Shown here: piece after piece, positions 54,056 through 64,000 of the stretch
How the letters are laid out: every line of letters begins with the position of its first letter
How positions within the stretch are numbered: position 1 is the first letter of the stretch
NCBI GenBank assembly: GCA_037178855.1
Contig: JASJZC010000005.1
Location: forward strand, 930,001 to 994,000
Direction: 5' to 3'
Origin: Oscheius sp. JU75
Taxonomy: Eukaryota; Nematoda; Chromadorea; Rhabditida; Rhabditidae
DNA: 64,000 bases
The notes under the pieces: model-generated
The model's input: the letters and a program-made list of their open reading frames with translations, nothing else
Told to the model about the DNA's origin: nothing
The model's database searches: none
Made by a program: the position numbers and the translations under genes

Positions 54056-54429
54056 GCATTGCAAAGCTGTCCTCCTCAGCCCAAAAAAGTGCAATTTTAG
54101 GTGCGCTGAATATCGGAGAACCGCCAAGAAATAGAGCCTTTTTGAAACCGGACAAATAAGTTGACTTTCAGAAGCTCTCTAACAAGGGAAACCTTTCAAC
54201 TTAAGCTGGACTTTGGCAACGAACAAGGTGCCATTCGATAGCTCTAAACATGGGTATAACGGGGTATATTGCTTAATTCGCTTAACCCCTCCCTGATCCG
54301 AGATATGACACTTTTAAAAATGGCGCCCCCATTTCGGCGTTTTGGCTACAGGACCGACGTGGTAAACTTCGAAGGCACCAAAAATCATGGCAACGTGGTA
54401 TGACAGTGAGCGCGGTGGGCTGGGAAGTA

Positions 54430-54894
54430 TAGTCTATTTCCAACGTCCAGCGGCACCTGAATTTGAACGCTGACGGCACAGTATTTGCGCGCGAACAAAA
54501 AATTCCAAAACTTTGAATTTTGTTCATTTTCCGCATACTTCTTACAAATTCTGACTGTTTAACCGAATTCTAGACATACATAAACCTACTTGACAACAAA
54601 TTTAGAGGAAATATCTAAGAAAAGCGTTGAAAATGGCCAAAATATGTGAGCAGAGCTCCTTTTTGGCTTCCACGCTTTTTTAGGCGTTTTTCTGGCAGAT
54701 TTTTCTACAAAATGGGTGTCAAGTAGATATTCTTAGGCCCCGAATCCAATGCCAATGTTAAAACAACGAAAAAATGGCTGTAAACACTCAAAAATAGCAA
54801 ATCTGAGCCCGGGCTACTGTAATTTCCTCGCAAGACCTTTCGCAGTCTACCTTTAAAGAATTCGTAAGTGCCGCTGGAGGTTGGAAATAGACTA
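54430..54894. mobile_element. TA-flanked MITE nested in left arm
   Basis: A 465-bp element with ends TAGTCTATTTCCAACGTCCA and, inverted, TGGAGGTTGGAAATAGACTA, flanked by TA on both sides (54428-54429, 54895-54896). The right arm of the enclosing inverted repeat keeps the empty site: GGGAAG TA ATTACTTGC without the insert. The TA duplication marks it as Tc1/mariner-type. Confidence 0.9.
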
Positions 54895-55067
54895 TAATTA
54901 CTTGCTGGTTCGGATCCGCTCAAGTTTTTTTCTTTTTTTTGTCTATTATCTTGATTATGTGCTTTTGTTCTTTCATTATGTTTGTTTTTCATAACGCGTA
55001 AACTTTTTAGTTTCCACATGAACCCATCTAAAATCCAACGAATAACTTAAAACAAAGAGTGTCCGAC

Positions 55068-55285
55068 ACTACAGTGCGCGTCATAACTATAAAGGCACCC
55101 CAGTTTTTAGCTGTGGAGCCAAAACTACGCATTTTAAAAAAAATCTGACAATGCCATCTTTTTCTACGGTATTCAAAACCTTTGTAAAAAAAATCTACAG
55201 ACCCATCGGATTATCCTTCTGCCCTAGATAAACAAAAAGGCCTCGACGTGTCGAATTCAGAAGCGTCAAAACTATAAAGGCACTA
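55068..55285. repeat. Tc1-like terminal repeat with two related sites
   Basis: TACAGTGCGCGTCATAACTA at 55068 begins with TACAGTG, the usual Tc1/Tc3 terminal sequence, and continues TAAAGGCACC. A related GCGTCAAAACTATAAAGGCA follows at about 55263. Two spaced sites per end resemble the double transposase-binding layout of Tc3-like elements. The opposite terminus is missing. Confidence 0.6.
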
Positions 55286-55323
55286 ACAAAACAATTCATA
55301 TAAATAGCTTAACTTTAAATGTT

Positions 55324-56110
55324 TCAGTAGTCGGTGGCTCTTCCGTTGCGGGAGATCAACTGGAACAGACGGCTGTTCATCGAGAGAGAAAGATTCTTCA
55401 AAACAATGGGGTTCAGGGTCCTCCAGGCGATAAGAATGGCATTCTTCAGCTCCTGTACAGTTGAGAACTGCTTGCCGCTCTTGTAGACCTCTCTGACGAG
55501 AATTCCCCAGAGATTTTCAATCGGATTGAGATCGGGAGAACAGGCGGGCCACGGCATAGTGTTGACGTTGTTGCTTTGCAGCCAGAGCCTAGTGGAGTTG
55601 GATGAATGGATCGGCGCATTATCATGTTGAAACGTCATCTGCGGATTGGCATGGAGGTAAGGAAGCAGGTTGTTCTGGAGCACATCTTGATAGTCGAGGC
55701 TATTCATCCTGCTGGTAACAAACTCGAGCGAGACAGTACCGTCGTGTGAGTATGCCGCCCAGACCATAACCGAAGCGCCACCAAAATTTCTCTTCGAGAA
55801 ATAAACCGGGTCCTTCCTCAAGTCGCGCCAATACGATGTATTCCCATCCGGACCGTCAAGATTCCACTTTTTTTCGTCGGAGAAGATGACCTATAGAAGC
55901 TATGAAAACAAAAATTTAGATTTACTCACTTTAGTCCAATCAGTATTGAAGTGGTTTCTCGCAAAGGTCATCCTATCAGCAATGTGACGAGGGAGAAGTC
56001 GGGGAGCAGACTTCATCTTCTGTCTGGTCAAATGAGCATTCCTGTGAATGGAGCGGAGAACAGTGCTGTTCGAAACACTGAGACGGAGATCGGATTTCAG
56101 GAGAGCAGTG
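55324..56110 (-). pseudogene. Tc1-like transposase remnant
   Basis: Exons 56110 (approximate) to 55930 and 55890 to 55324 on the minus strand join through a short intron. Visible in order: NSTVLRSIHRNAHLTRQKMK, RHIADRMTFARNHFNTDWTK, VIFSDEKKWNLDGPDG (first catalytic Asp), FGGASVMVWAAYSHDGTVSL, TFQHDNAPIHSSNSTRLWLQ (second Asp) and WPACSPDLNPIENLWG (final acidic residue). This is a Tc1-family DDE catalytic domain. The N-terminal paired-like DNA-binding domain is missing, cut off by the foldback arm at 56182, so the copy should be inactive. Confidence 0.85.
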
Positions 56111-56596
56111 GTAAGATGGCTTTATCTGCTTATAGAAAGTGCACTTGACTAACCTTCATCTTCCTCTTCAATTGTCATAGAGTTGGATTTTAGATGGGTT
56201 CATGTGGAAACTAAAAAGTTTACGCGTTATGAAAAACAAACATAATGAAAGAACAAAAGCACATAATCACAGATAATAGACAAAAAAAAGAAAAAAACTT
56301 GAGCGGATCCGAACCAGCAAGTAATTACTTCCCAGCCCACCGCGCTCACCGTCATACCACGCTGCCATAATTTTCGGCGCTTCGAAGTTTACCTGTAGCC
56401 AAAACGCCGAGATGGGGGCGCCATTTTTAAAAGTGTCATATCTCGGATCAGGGAGGGGTTAAGCGAATTAGGCAATATACCTCTGTTTAGAGCTATCGAA
56501 TGGCACCTTGTTCGTTGCCAAAGTCCAGCTTAAGTTGAAAGGCTTCCCTTGTAAGATCAAGGTCGAAGAATCGTTAGCAGTCGAGCATTTTTCAGA

Positions 56597-56860
56597 TTAT
56601 TCTGTCCTTTTCCTCCTTGCAGAGAATCGCGTGAGAGCTCTCGGATAAGCCACAGGAAGACTAAGACAATCAGGATTGTCCACCAGGTCCATACCAGCAA
56701 AGGTGCAGTGCACAAGCGCGGATTCGCTCATATCGCTGAGTGGGTTCTCATGTTCGTGGAGTTCCTTAGATGATCCTTCGGAAGCACTGCACGGCCACAG
56801 GAACCGCAGTCCAATCAAAAGAAAGACTTCTAGCCTGAAGAAAGGGGTGAGCTGTTGCAT
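56597..56860 (-). CDS. possible small secreted protein
   Basis: An 87-residue minus-strand frame begins with MQQLTPFFRLEVFLLIGLRF, a plausible signal peptide, and continues with SALVHCTFAGMDLVDNPDCL and a basic end. I recognise no family. An AATGTTTCAG acceptor-like site lies 35 bp upstream, but it could equally be a Ruby-like motif. It may be a chance frame, since it adjoins transposon debris. Confidence 0.3.
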   Translation of the reverse strand: MQQLTPFFRLEVFLLIGLRFLWPCSASEGSSKELHEHENPLSDMSESALVHCTFAGMDLVDNPDCLSLPVAYPRALTRFSARRKRTE

Positions 56861-57485
56861 CTCTACGGAACGGATAAGTCTAACCTCCCAATCATCTGAA
56901 ACATTTTAGTGCAGAGTGTGGTCTACCAGTACAATGTTGAAGATGAGGATGAGTTAATCATCTGAATCGAAATGTCAAAGCGTTGTATGGGCCAATTCCA
57001 GCTCCGCCAGTACCACCACTCGTGACCGCTTCTCCTGTATTTGTATAAAATGCATCCGAACTTATTGTCTATCTGTTCTCCTGTTTTTCTTTAGATCTCG
57101 CAACTGTCTTCTTGAATCATCTTGCCGACTTTCGTGTTCTTTTGGTTTTCCCCCAAGAGTTCTTTGCTCGACTGACTGAATTTCGTTCTTGTAACTGTCA
57201 GTTTGTCCTGTTGTTTCTGTCAAATCCAGTATTTTACATCGTTTCTGTCACCACTTAGGCTTCACAGGCCGAAAAACAGAAAACAACATTATCTCCACTC
57301 CACCTAAAAAGTAAATTTATTACCTTCTTTTTCTCTTGCACAGAGGCTGATTTCACTGGGGCCGACAAAAACGGGAAGGGGCAATCGGGGAAAAAAATGA
57401 GAATATAACAATTAAAAGAGAGATAGAGACCTGTTTCTAGCGTAGACAATCGCTCTTGTTCGAGTGGGAGTGCAAAAAAAAAGAC
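56861..57485. other. 3' flank of gdh-1 and spacer
   Basis: No gene is recognised. The minus-strand AATAAA at 57321-57316, 165 nt after the gdh-1 stop, is the likely gdh-1 poly(A) signal. TGAAACA lies near 56895. Confidence 0.5.
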
Positions 57486-60400
57486 TTAGGTGAAAGTGAA
57501 TCCGGCCGTTCGGTAGGTGTTGTAGACCTTCTCGATCGAGTTGACGTAGGCAGCTGTGCGAATGTCCAGGCCGAGGTTGTACTTGTGCGCCGTGCGGATG
57601 ATAGCCTCTCCGGAGCGCGTCATCGTGTACTCGAGTCCAGAGTGGACAATATCCTGCAAATTCGAATGGTTTTAGGGGATGTGGACAGATTTCTGCCATT
57701 TTAGCCTATTTGCGCTCGCTTTTTCGTGTAATCGACTTGGAAAAAATATAGCAGAAAAACTGCGAAAAATAAGTCAAATGTTTGAAATATGAAAGAAAAA
57801 CTATATGCAAATAGAGAGCCCAAAAAACGAACCTTCTCGCTGGCTCCGGCCATCTTGGCGGCAAAGTCAGCATTGGGGCTGATGGGGGCCTCCTTGCCGA
57901 TGGCCTTCTCCACGGACTCCTGAACGGACTTCAGGAGCATGTTGTTGGCATCGCGCTCGTATTTGAAGGTCAGACGACCGTAGCTGACGTGGTTCAGGTT
58001 CTTCAGCCACTCGAAGTACGAGACCGTCACTCCACCACTGTTCACGTACCTGCAAATTATGCTTGTTTAACTAGAAAATTTGGTAATTTGGCATGGAAAT
58101 TTCTGCCTTGGTTTTAAACAACAATAATGTCATGCTTACATACTCAAAAATTGTCCTAAACACAAATCCCGGTTTGAAAATGGCCGTTTTGATCTTGGTT
58201 CCCAAAGTTATTGGAATTCAGTTTCGAGCCTCAAAACATCTCTAGTTCTTCAGAGACGAAAATAAAATGGGTTTGGGAAAATGAGATGAGCTAGATCAGG
58301 AAGTACCAAATCAATGATGCGACCTCTATATTCGTACCAAAGTTGAAACATAGCTTTTCTTCGACTCGGAAGGATAGTTTTTTCATGATTTTACTCGATT
58401 TTTTTGATTTGAAATATACCCAGAATAATAACAAAACCCACATGTCGGGAATGATAAGGCAGTCTCCACGGGCCAGAAGGATCTTCTCGGCAGCGGGAGT
58501 CGTAGGTCCGTTGGCGGCTTCGGCAATGATCTTGGCCTGAATCTTCTTGGCGTTGGCCTTGTGAATAGCCTTCTCGCAGGCGGCAGGGACGAGAATGTCG
58601 CACTTCTCGAAGAGGAGCTCATCAAACGGCTCGAAGTTCTTGCCTCCTGGGAAGTTCTTGATGCTGCCAGTCTTGTCCTTCCAGTCCTCGAGCTCCTTCG
58701 GGTGCATGCCATCGGGATTGTAGACGGAGCAGTTGTACTCCTGGATACCGATGCACTTGGCTCCGGCTCTAAAATCGACAAAGTTTTTGACGAAAATTGA
58801 CTCGAAATAACCTGTGAAGATAGCGCATGGTGTGGAGTCCGACATTACCGAAGCCCTGGATGATAACGGACTTGCCGGCCAGACCGGTACTGAGTCCAAC
58901 CATGTCCATGTACTCCTTGTCGTTGGCGAAGACCTCGAGTCCCTTCCAGACTCCTCGGCCGGTGGCAGAGACACGTCCATGGATTCCTCCCGCGACGATG
59001 GGCTTACCGGTGATGCAGGCGGAGGCATCCTGGAAATTTCTGGGGGTTAGAACGCATCAAATAAACAGCCCAATTTGCTTGTATCTGGATAGCTTTGATG
59101 ACAGGACTCTAGCAAAAAAAAAAAATGAGCGTGCAGTGTTAGGCAACCAGGCCTTCAGTAACCCAGCCCGGCCGGAAGAGTCGGCTGCGGCCTGCGTATC
59201 TAAACCAATATATCTGGTTTCGAAGTTTCTTTTTTTTTAATTCCGAAAATGGTGAGTTTATTATCGAAACTCCTTTTCAAAAGCGGACACTAGTGTGACA
59301 ATTCTGAGGAAAACAGGTCAAAAGACTCACAAAACTAACGGGTAGGGGCTCTAAAAACCAATTTTACGTCCAGGGACCAGCAAACACTCAAAGGACCAAA
59401 AAGCCATATTTGGCGTGCTTTGTTGGCTAGGCGAGCCAAAGCTTCGGTCAGACAGTAAAAGGCATACTTTCCAGACACTCTAATACGTTTCTTCATTCTA
59501 GAAAATCGTTACAGGCAGACAAAAAGCGCTTCCGATAAGACTCTTTTTATGGCTGTGGCGTGATAGAAGCTCGCCAGAGATCAAGGACGGGTTGAAATAA
59601 AGGCAAAAGACGCAAGAAACTGACCCTATCCTGGTGTCCGATGGTCTGAGCGTAGGTGTCGGCAATCCAGGCCATTTCTCTCTCTCCGGTTCCCATGTCA
59701 GGGGCTGGCACATCGACTCCGGGGCCCAGGAAGCCCTTCTTGGCGAACTCGATGGCGATGCGGCGGGTGATCTTCTCGATCTCGTACTCGCTGTACTTCT
59801 TCGGGTCGATCTTCACACCACCCTTGGCTCCTCCGAAGGGCACATCGACGACAGAGCACTTGTAGGTCATCAGGGCGCTGAGAGCCTTGACCTCGTCCTC
59901 GCAGACGTCGAGGGAGTAGCGAATACCTCCCTTGGTGGGGCTACGGTGCTCCGAGTGCTGAGCACGCCAGGCTTCGATCATCTCGAACTCGCCGTTGTCG
60001 CGACGGATCGGGAAGCAGACGTAGAGAACCTGTAAATGAATGAATTTAGTGATTTCTGGACAGTTTCAACCAATTTCAAGGAGCTAGAAACATTGATTCC
60101 AACCCAGAACGTACACGAGTCAGTATGAGACGCTGTCAAGCCCAAGGGTCGCAAATCTGACCAGCCATAGGGAGGAATTGAGAGGAGTGAGGTTACTGAG
60201 CTGGTATTATATCTTTTGGAGGCTACAGAAACCCGAAGACGGGCTTAGGAGATCAAAAGTAATGTTTCGAGGTTTCCGAGCCATGAGGAGTACGATAGAC
60301 TGCTATAGCTCGACTACTGGACGATATTTAGCCCTATTAGCCCAAAAATTCGAAAACAATAGCAGCTAGGAAAGAAAAAAAGTAAGCAATACCTTGTTGA

Positions 60401-60674
60401 CAGGGCGCATGGACTTGAGGATACCCTGGACAAGGTGTTTCTTCTCCTGGTTGGACATGGTCTGCGACTTCATCTCCTCCACGAGCTTCGGCTCGATGAC
60501 GGTGGCTCCCTTCTCAAAGTAGAAGTCGACCATCTTGTAGAAGCTCGGATTGGTCTGCTCGTCCATGGGCTTCTGCTCGTCCAAGAGCTGCGCTTGCGGG
60601 TCCAGGTTGGCTCCGGCGCTCATAAGACGGCGGGAGACGAGACGTCCCGAAGTACGAGCCAAGGTACTCAGCAT
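57486..60674 (-). CDS. gdh-1: mitochondrial glutamate dehydrogenase
   Basis: Six exons, 60674-60393, 60029-59625, 59029-58812, 58768-58442, 58049-57833 and 57653-57486, are all in phase and encode 538 residues, the length of animal hexameric GDH. The N-terminus ([20 protein letters not shown]) is a mitochondrial targeting peptide. Conserved blocks are [27 protein letters not shown] (active-site Lys region), [48 protein letters not shown] (Rossmann GxGxxG), [15 protein letters not shown] and [18 protein letters not shown]. It interconverts glutamate and 2-oxoglutarate with NAD(P) in the mitochondrial matrix. Strong C-ending codon bias suggests high expression. A TTTTTCAG acceptor directly precedes the ATG, so the mRNA is probably trans-spliced. 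The symbol follows the C. elegans orthologue. Confidence 0.97.
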
Positions 60675-60676
60675 GG

Positions 60677-60690
60677 CTGAAAAACTGGTT
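60677..60690 (-). promoter_or_regulatory. probable trans-splice acceptor of gdh-1
   Basis: On the minus strand a T-rich tract ending TTTTTCAG lies two bases before the ATG, with no coding exon upstream. This is the usual context for a spliced-leader acceptor in nematodes. Confidence 0.6.
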
Positions 60691-61859
60691 ATTTTGAGAG
60701 CTAGAAAAAGTGGAAAGAGGTGATATAGAGGTAGATAAAGTGATTAAACTCAAAATTCAGGAAATGAGACGATTTTGACCAGAGGAAATAACGATAAAGA
60801 CAAAGAAATGAGGTTGGAGACAATTTAAATGCGCAATGTGTGAAATACAAGAGTTAGATCGACTTTCGGGAGGGCAAATACGTTTTTGTAGACTACCTAG
60901 CTGAGCCTTCGAACTATTAGACAAAGTGGGGAGGCCGGAGACTCGGGGGAAAGCAGCATACGAGCAGTTTTGAGGGTTTCTTAGGCAGCAGTAATAATTT
61001 TCGAAGGAAACAAGCTTACAGGAGCAGCAGGGAGCCGTTCTGAGCTCGATAAATCATGGGAAGAGGAGTGAAATAGGCTTAGGGACAGATGAAGGGATTG
61101 TAGCACATGAAAACACGAATTTTAAAACGGCAGACACGATTTTTGTGCCATTTGCTATTTGGAGAAACTGCAGAAAGTCCTTAGCAACGATTACGCAGCT
61201 ATAGCTGCTGGAAAATAAGGGAGAAAGAGCTATAAGAACAAAGTGCTCGACAAAGGAAAATACGTCTTTTGCGACGGCAAACATGGAATCAGGACAATTT
61301 GAAGGAGCAACATTAGCCCATCGCTGAAGCTCAGGCTGATGCGAAAAAATGGGAGAATGTCCCTAAAAAGGCAAGAAACAGTACAAACAAACTTCAGGCA
61401 TTTCGCAAACCTTTTTTGGATAAAAGGGTCGTTTCTGGTCAATTTTTTGGTGCTGAACACGATGCAACTAGCAAAAATGAATGAAAGAGACGGGAAAGGA
61501 GGGAAAACAGCGTCAAGAATGCGAAAAATTTAGGAAAAGCAGCTCGCAGAAATCCCATTTCAAGGGGGGCCGCGCGGTAAACAGCGCGCATCAACTCTTG
61601 AGGAACTGTAAGGCGGCGTATCAAACAGTATTTTATTATTTCCTTTCCAGCTTTTTCCTAATTTGCCTGCTGTTTTCTACCTAGTTTCACTGTTTTAGCA
61701 AAAAAAGTATGTTAAACATAGGTTAACAAGTGCGAAAGAGTTAGTGAGCCGTAAAGGTCACGTATAAGCCAGGATAAGATGGTAAGACCAATTCTTGTAG
61801 ACAAAAGGCAACATGTTATCATTCGAGCGATAAAATGATCTGATAAGAGAATTAGCAAC

Positions 61860-61985
61860 TGCGAAGCGGGAGGGGGAAGCCCTAGGACGAGAGTGGAGCC
61901 ACGTGTGGGGGTCGGCCGACGATGGGGCCGCCCGTGTAAGAGTGGCGCTCCGCCCAGCTCTCGCTGTCTCTGCCACCAATTCGTC
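61860..61985. promoter_or_regulatory. GC-rich island 1.2 kb upstream of gdh-1
   Basis: A compact GC-rich block with a CCACGTGTGG E-box-like core near 61899 and several CG dinucleotides in AT-rich surroundings. It could be the distal promoter of gdh-1 or belong to a gene beyond the window. The assignment is positional. Confidence 0.3.
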
Positions 61986-62689
61986 GAAAATCTACGGAAA
62001 ACTATCAGCTGATGAAATCTGAAGAGATTTCTGCGAAAAACTGACTGAAAACAAAGTAAAATGACAGAAGAATCACCGTGTTGCATCAGCTAAGGCAAAG
62101 ATAGGACTGTCACCGGAAATCCTGTACTTTTTCGAGGCGAATTATGGAAAATGGGTAGCTGCAAACTTTGTCTGTTCAGAATTGATAAAAGCTCGAGAAA
62201 TAGAAGAGCTACGCCATCCTCTTAAGGCTAAAACCCATTACGGAAACAGCAGAGTTCCGGCAGAAACGGAGTGCCTCGAGTATTTTTAATTTTTCAATAC
62301 TTTCTTACACTAAAATCAAAAAGTGAAGCTTTGCAAAGTTGTTGAGCAGACAAAATGCTATAACTTGTAGAACATCACTTTCGAAGAAAATGAATACTAG
62401 GCACAAAAAAAAACTTGGATTTTGCGTACGGTTTGTGACCAACGCTGGCTTAGGGAGAAATTTAGATACATAGGCAAAGGTTTCGGATTTTATGTTGTTT
62501 TACAAACTTGTAGCTCTCAAACTGCTCTACAACGTTGAAGAAGATGGCTAAGCTCAAAAATTGGCTACTGTGACAGGAAATAGAAGATGACTAGTAGACA
62601 CCACAGGCCACGACTGTAGACTACAATTCGACGACTGTCTTTTACGAGGTCTGTAATGGGCAGATGACAAAAAGTCGTCGTTTCTGGTC

Positions 62690-62900
62690 GAAAGACGTGT
62701 GAAGCACAAGAATTTGAGTTCCCCCACGTGGTCCGCCTGTCCTTTCTGCGCCGCCTGTCTTCCCCTCTCGCTGCCCTCTGTAACGTTGTTTGATCTGGAC
62801 AGCCATTTTGTGGGCGCCGCGTGAGCGAGGGGGACCTTTTGCCCAGTCGCTCACGCCACAGCCACTCGATAAGCTATCAACGAAACGACAGGAGAGAGAG
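62690..62900. promoter_or_regulatory. GC-rich island with GTGAGCGA hairpin
   Basis: A second GC-rich block. Within it, CGTGAGCGA (about 62820) and TCGCTCACG (about 62847) form a short inverted repeat around a 17-nt loop. It also has a CCACGTGG palindrome near 62724. No RNA gene is recognised. It may be a promoter or insulator-like element. Confidence 0.3.
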
Positions 62901-63273
62901 GGAGCTCGGGTGACGCGCTGAAACTGCAGTTTTACTGCACCCGGAATGTACGGAACAGGAGAAAGGAGGGTAAGAGACAGAGAATAAGTAGAGATAGAGA
63001 CAGCGGTCAAGAGATCAAACTGTCAGATCCAAAATGATACTGAAACAACCTTCGATAGACCGGTTCTCGACCGATCTCTTGAATTATGTATGTTCATTTT
63101 GTAGCCAACAACACTCCTTTTTGGGGGCCTCAGATCAGCGCCAGCTGACGTCAAATGGAGAAAAACTCGAGGTTAGGTCGAGCCCCGGTGTGTAAAAATT
63201 CGCTCCCGTCATCAAGAGGTGTAGGTTTCTGAGAGTTCAAACGTGACAAAGGACAAGGCGGAAATAAAAAAAT

Positions 63274-63714
63274 GGTAATAGTTCGGCAGGCGGCTCGGTT
63301 CATTCAAACGGGTTTTCGCGCGCATTTTTGAATTCGGCGGGATTTTGAAATCTTCTTCTCGTTTACGATTCCTACGCCTTTTCACTGCTTTTCTCAACTT
63401 TTTGCCTTACCTTTTATGTCTTTTCTTGTTCGCTTCAAGAAATAAAAACCAAGATTGCCTTATTCTTCGTTGGTACAATCTGCTCCCGTCTGTTGGTCAA
63501 CCGAGAGGTGTCAATTATCATTATACAAGGCAGTTTTAGTTTATATTACTTGAAGAGAGCAAGAAAAGACATAAAAGGTAAGGCAAAACGTTGAGAAAAG
63601 CAGTGAAAAGGCATAGGAATCGTAAACGAGAAGAAGATTTCAAAATCCCGCCGAATTCAAAAATGTGCGCGAAAAGCCGTTTGAATGAACCGAGCCGCCT
63701 GCCGAACTATTACC
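63274..63714. mobile_element. Merlin foldback MITE with transposase remnant
   Basis: A 441-bp element with termini GGTAATAGTTCGGCAGGC and the exact inverse, and exact 8-bp flanking repeats AAAAAAAT (63266-63273 and 63715-63722). The inverted arms are very long (about 160 bp each, reaching the AGAAGAAGATTTC blocks and further in). The centre still encodes WYNLLPSVGQPRGVN, matching WNLLPAIGQPMGVN near the N-terminus of the transposase at 20394-22205. It is therefore a deletion derivative of a close relative of that element. Confidence 0.92.
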
Positions 63715-63819
63715 AAAAAAATTTATTATTAGATTTTCTACAAACACATGGAAAAACTATCGACACCCGTCGTAGAAGCGGAGGACGGAGCGTTTTTGGA
63801 CGACACTGACCTGAAAATG

Positions 63820-63895
63820 TTGTTGTAATGTCTCTCTGTCTGTCTGTCCTTCTATGTCCCTTTATCTCTGTCTCTCTGTCTTCCTCTACCTTCAT
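63820..63895. repeat. CTCTGTCT tract (example of a dispersed class)
   Basis: A degenerate (T)CTCTGTCTC tract. Similar tracts, often 40-90 bp long, recur throughout the window, mostly in introns: about 1441-1490, 9190-9270, 18545-18610, 19360-19445, 24255-24305, 28750-28830, 31375-31425, 35450-35515, 46440-46510, 47285-47350 and 48615-48690. Some appear as the complement GAGACAGA. Confidence 0.6.
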
Positions 63896-64000
63896 CTCTC
63901 CCGAAAACATCCGTTTCGTAATGTGTGAAGCAACACGACACTTGTAATCGTCCCTCTTGCTCCGAATCATGCATGGATCTGGAAGACTCTTGACACCCTC

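Larger units (their letters stand above)
54182..56552. mobile_element. composite element with long inverted arms
   Basis: The left arm (54182-54429 plus 54897-55039) is the diverged reverse complement of the right arm (56182-56552), about 370-390 bp each. Shared landmarks include CTTAAGCTGGACTTTGGCAA, TTAACCCCTCCCTGATCC, AGCGCGGTGGGCTGGGAAGT, TTCGGATCCGCTCAAG and AACCCATCTAAAATCCAAC. The left arm is interrupted by a TA-flanked MITE (54430-54894). Between the arms lies a Tc1-like remnant. I cannot tell whether the arms are the element's own long termini or a foldback structure that captured the Tc1 piece. Confidence 0.75.
60691..63273. other. region upstream of gdh-1, no gene recognised
   Basis: No supported exon on either strand. 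It includes two GC-rich islands (next entries). A diverged relative of the TGCAAAG hairpin may lie at about 62331-62376. TGTTTCA-type motifs are scarce compared with the left half of the window. Confidence 0.45.

Noticed and set aside
58827..59240. Plus-strand frames over gdh-1
   Set aside because: Antisense shadows of a strongly biased coding sequence.
1..64000. CRISPR arrays, operons with bacterial ribosome sites, rRNA or tRNA genes
   Set aside because: The DNA is eukaryotic. No regular spacer array exists, and I recognised no tRNA or rRNA by eye. A dedicated tRNA scan would be needed to exclude one.

Overview
The window is nuclear DNA from a nematode, most likely a rhabditid (clade V) relative of Caenorhabditis/Pristionchus. 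I cannot name the genus. The evidence is: many-exon genes with introns often only 36-43 nt long and TTTCAG acceptors; a CHO-1 choline transporter; an NRF-6-type acyltransferase; a nematode-style UGT; and several nematode-specific serpentine chemoreceptors. Two genes have a TTTCAG directly before the ATG, which fits spliced-leader trans-splicing.

Layout, left to right. 1-3159: non-coding flank. 3160-18984 (+): cho-1 in 14 exons, with an 8.9 kb intron that holds a complete minus-strand multi-C2H2 zinc-finger gene (5482-9077). 19136-23856 (-): a Sra/Srab-like receptor, tail-to-tail with cho-1, whose largest intron carries a 1.8 kb Merlin/IS1595-type DNA transposon with an exact 8-bp target duplication. 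23857-27167: no gene. 27168-29062 (+): Srg-superfamily-like receptor 1. 29737-35935 (+): an RG-rich protein of about 20 exons that I do not recognise, with a LINE fragment in one intron. 36320 to about 38587 (-): a polytopic membrane protein, only partly solved. 38921-40131 (+): a decayed acetylcholine-receptor-like channel gene. 40629-41770 (+): Srg-like receptor 2, followed by a 5'-truncated RTE-type retrotransposon (42290-44421) and a receptor relic (44458-44594). 44640-47795 (-): nrf-6-like acyltransferase. 48294-52266 (-): UDP-glycosyltransferase. 52267-57300: transposon-rich gap with long inverted repeats, a Tc1-like remnant, a nested MITE and a 53-bp perfect palindrome. 57486-60674 (-): mitochondrial glutamate dehydrogenase (gdh-1). 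60690-64000: upstream DNA with GC-rich islands and another Merlin MITE.

Most unusual feature: the heptamer TGTTTCA (either strand) is strongly over-represented, and mainly in the first 38.7 kb. By eye I count roughly 85 copies where base composition predicts about 12. Most lie in introns and spacers and many run in one orientation, including an array antisense to cho-1. This matches the core of the nematode type-1 piRNA (21U-RNA) promoter, the Ruby motif CTGTTTCA. I infer that the left half of the window is a piRNA-producing domain woven through neuronal, chemoreceptor and membrane-protein genes. One motif-bearing module has been duplicated in tandem. The rest of the non-coding DNA is shaped by DNA transposons (Merlin, Tc1-like, MITEs), LINE fragments, a minisatellite family and degenerate CTCTGTCT tracts.
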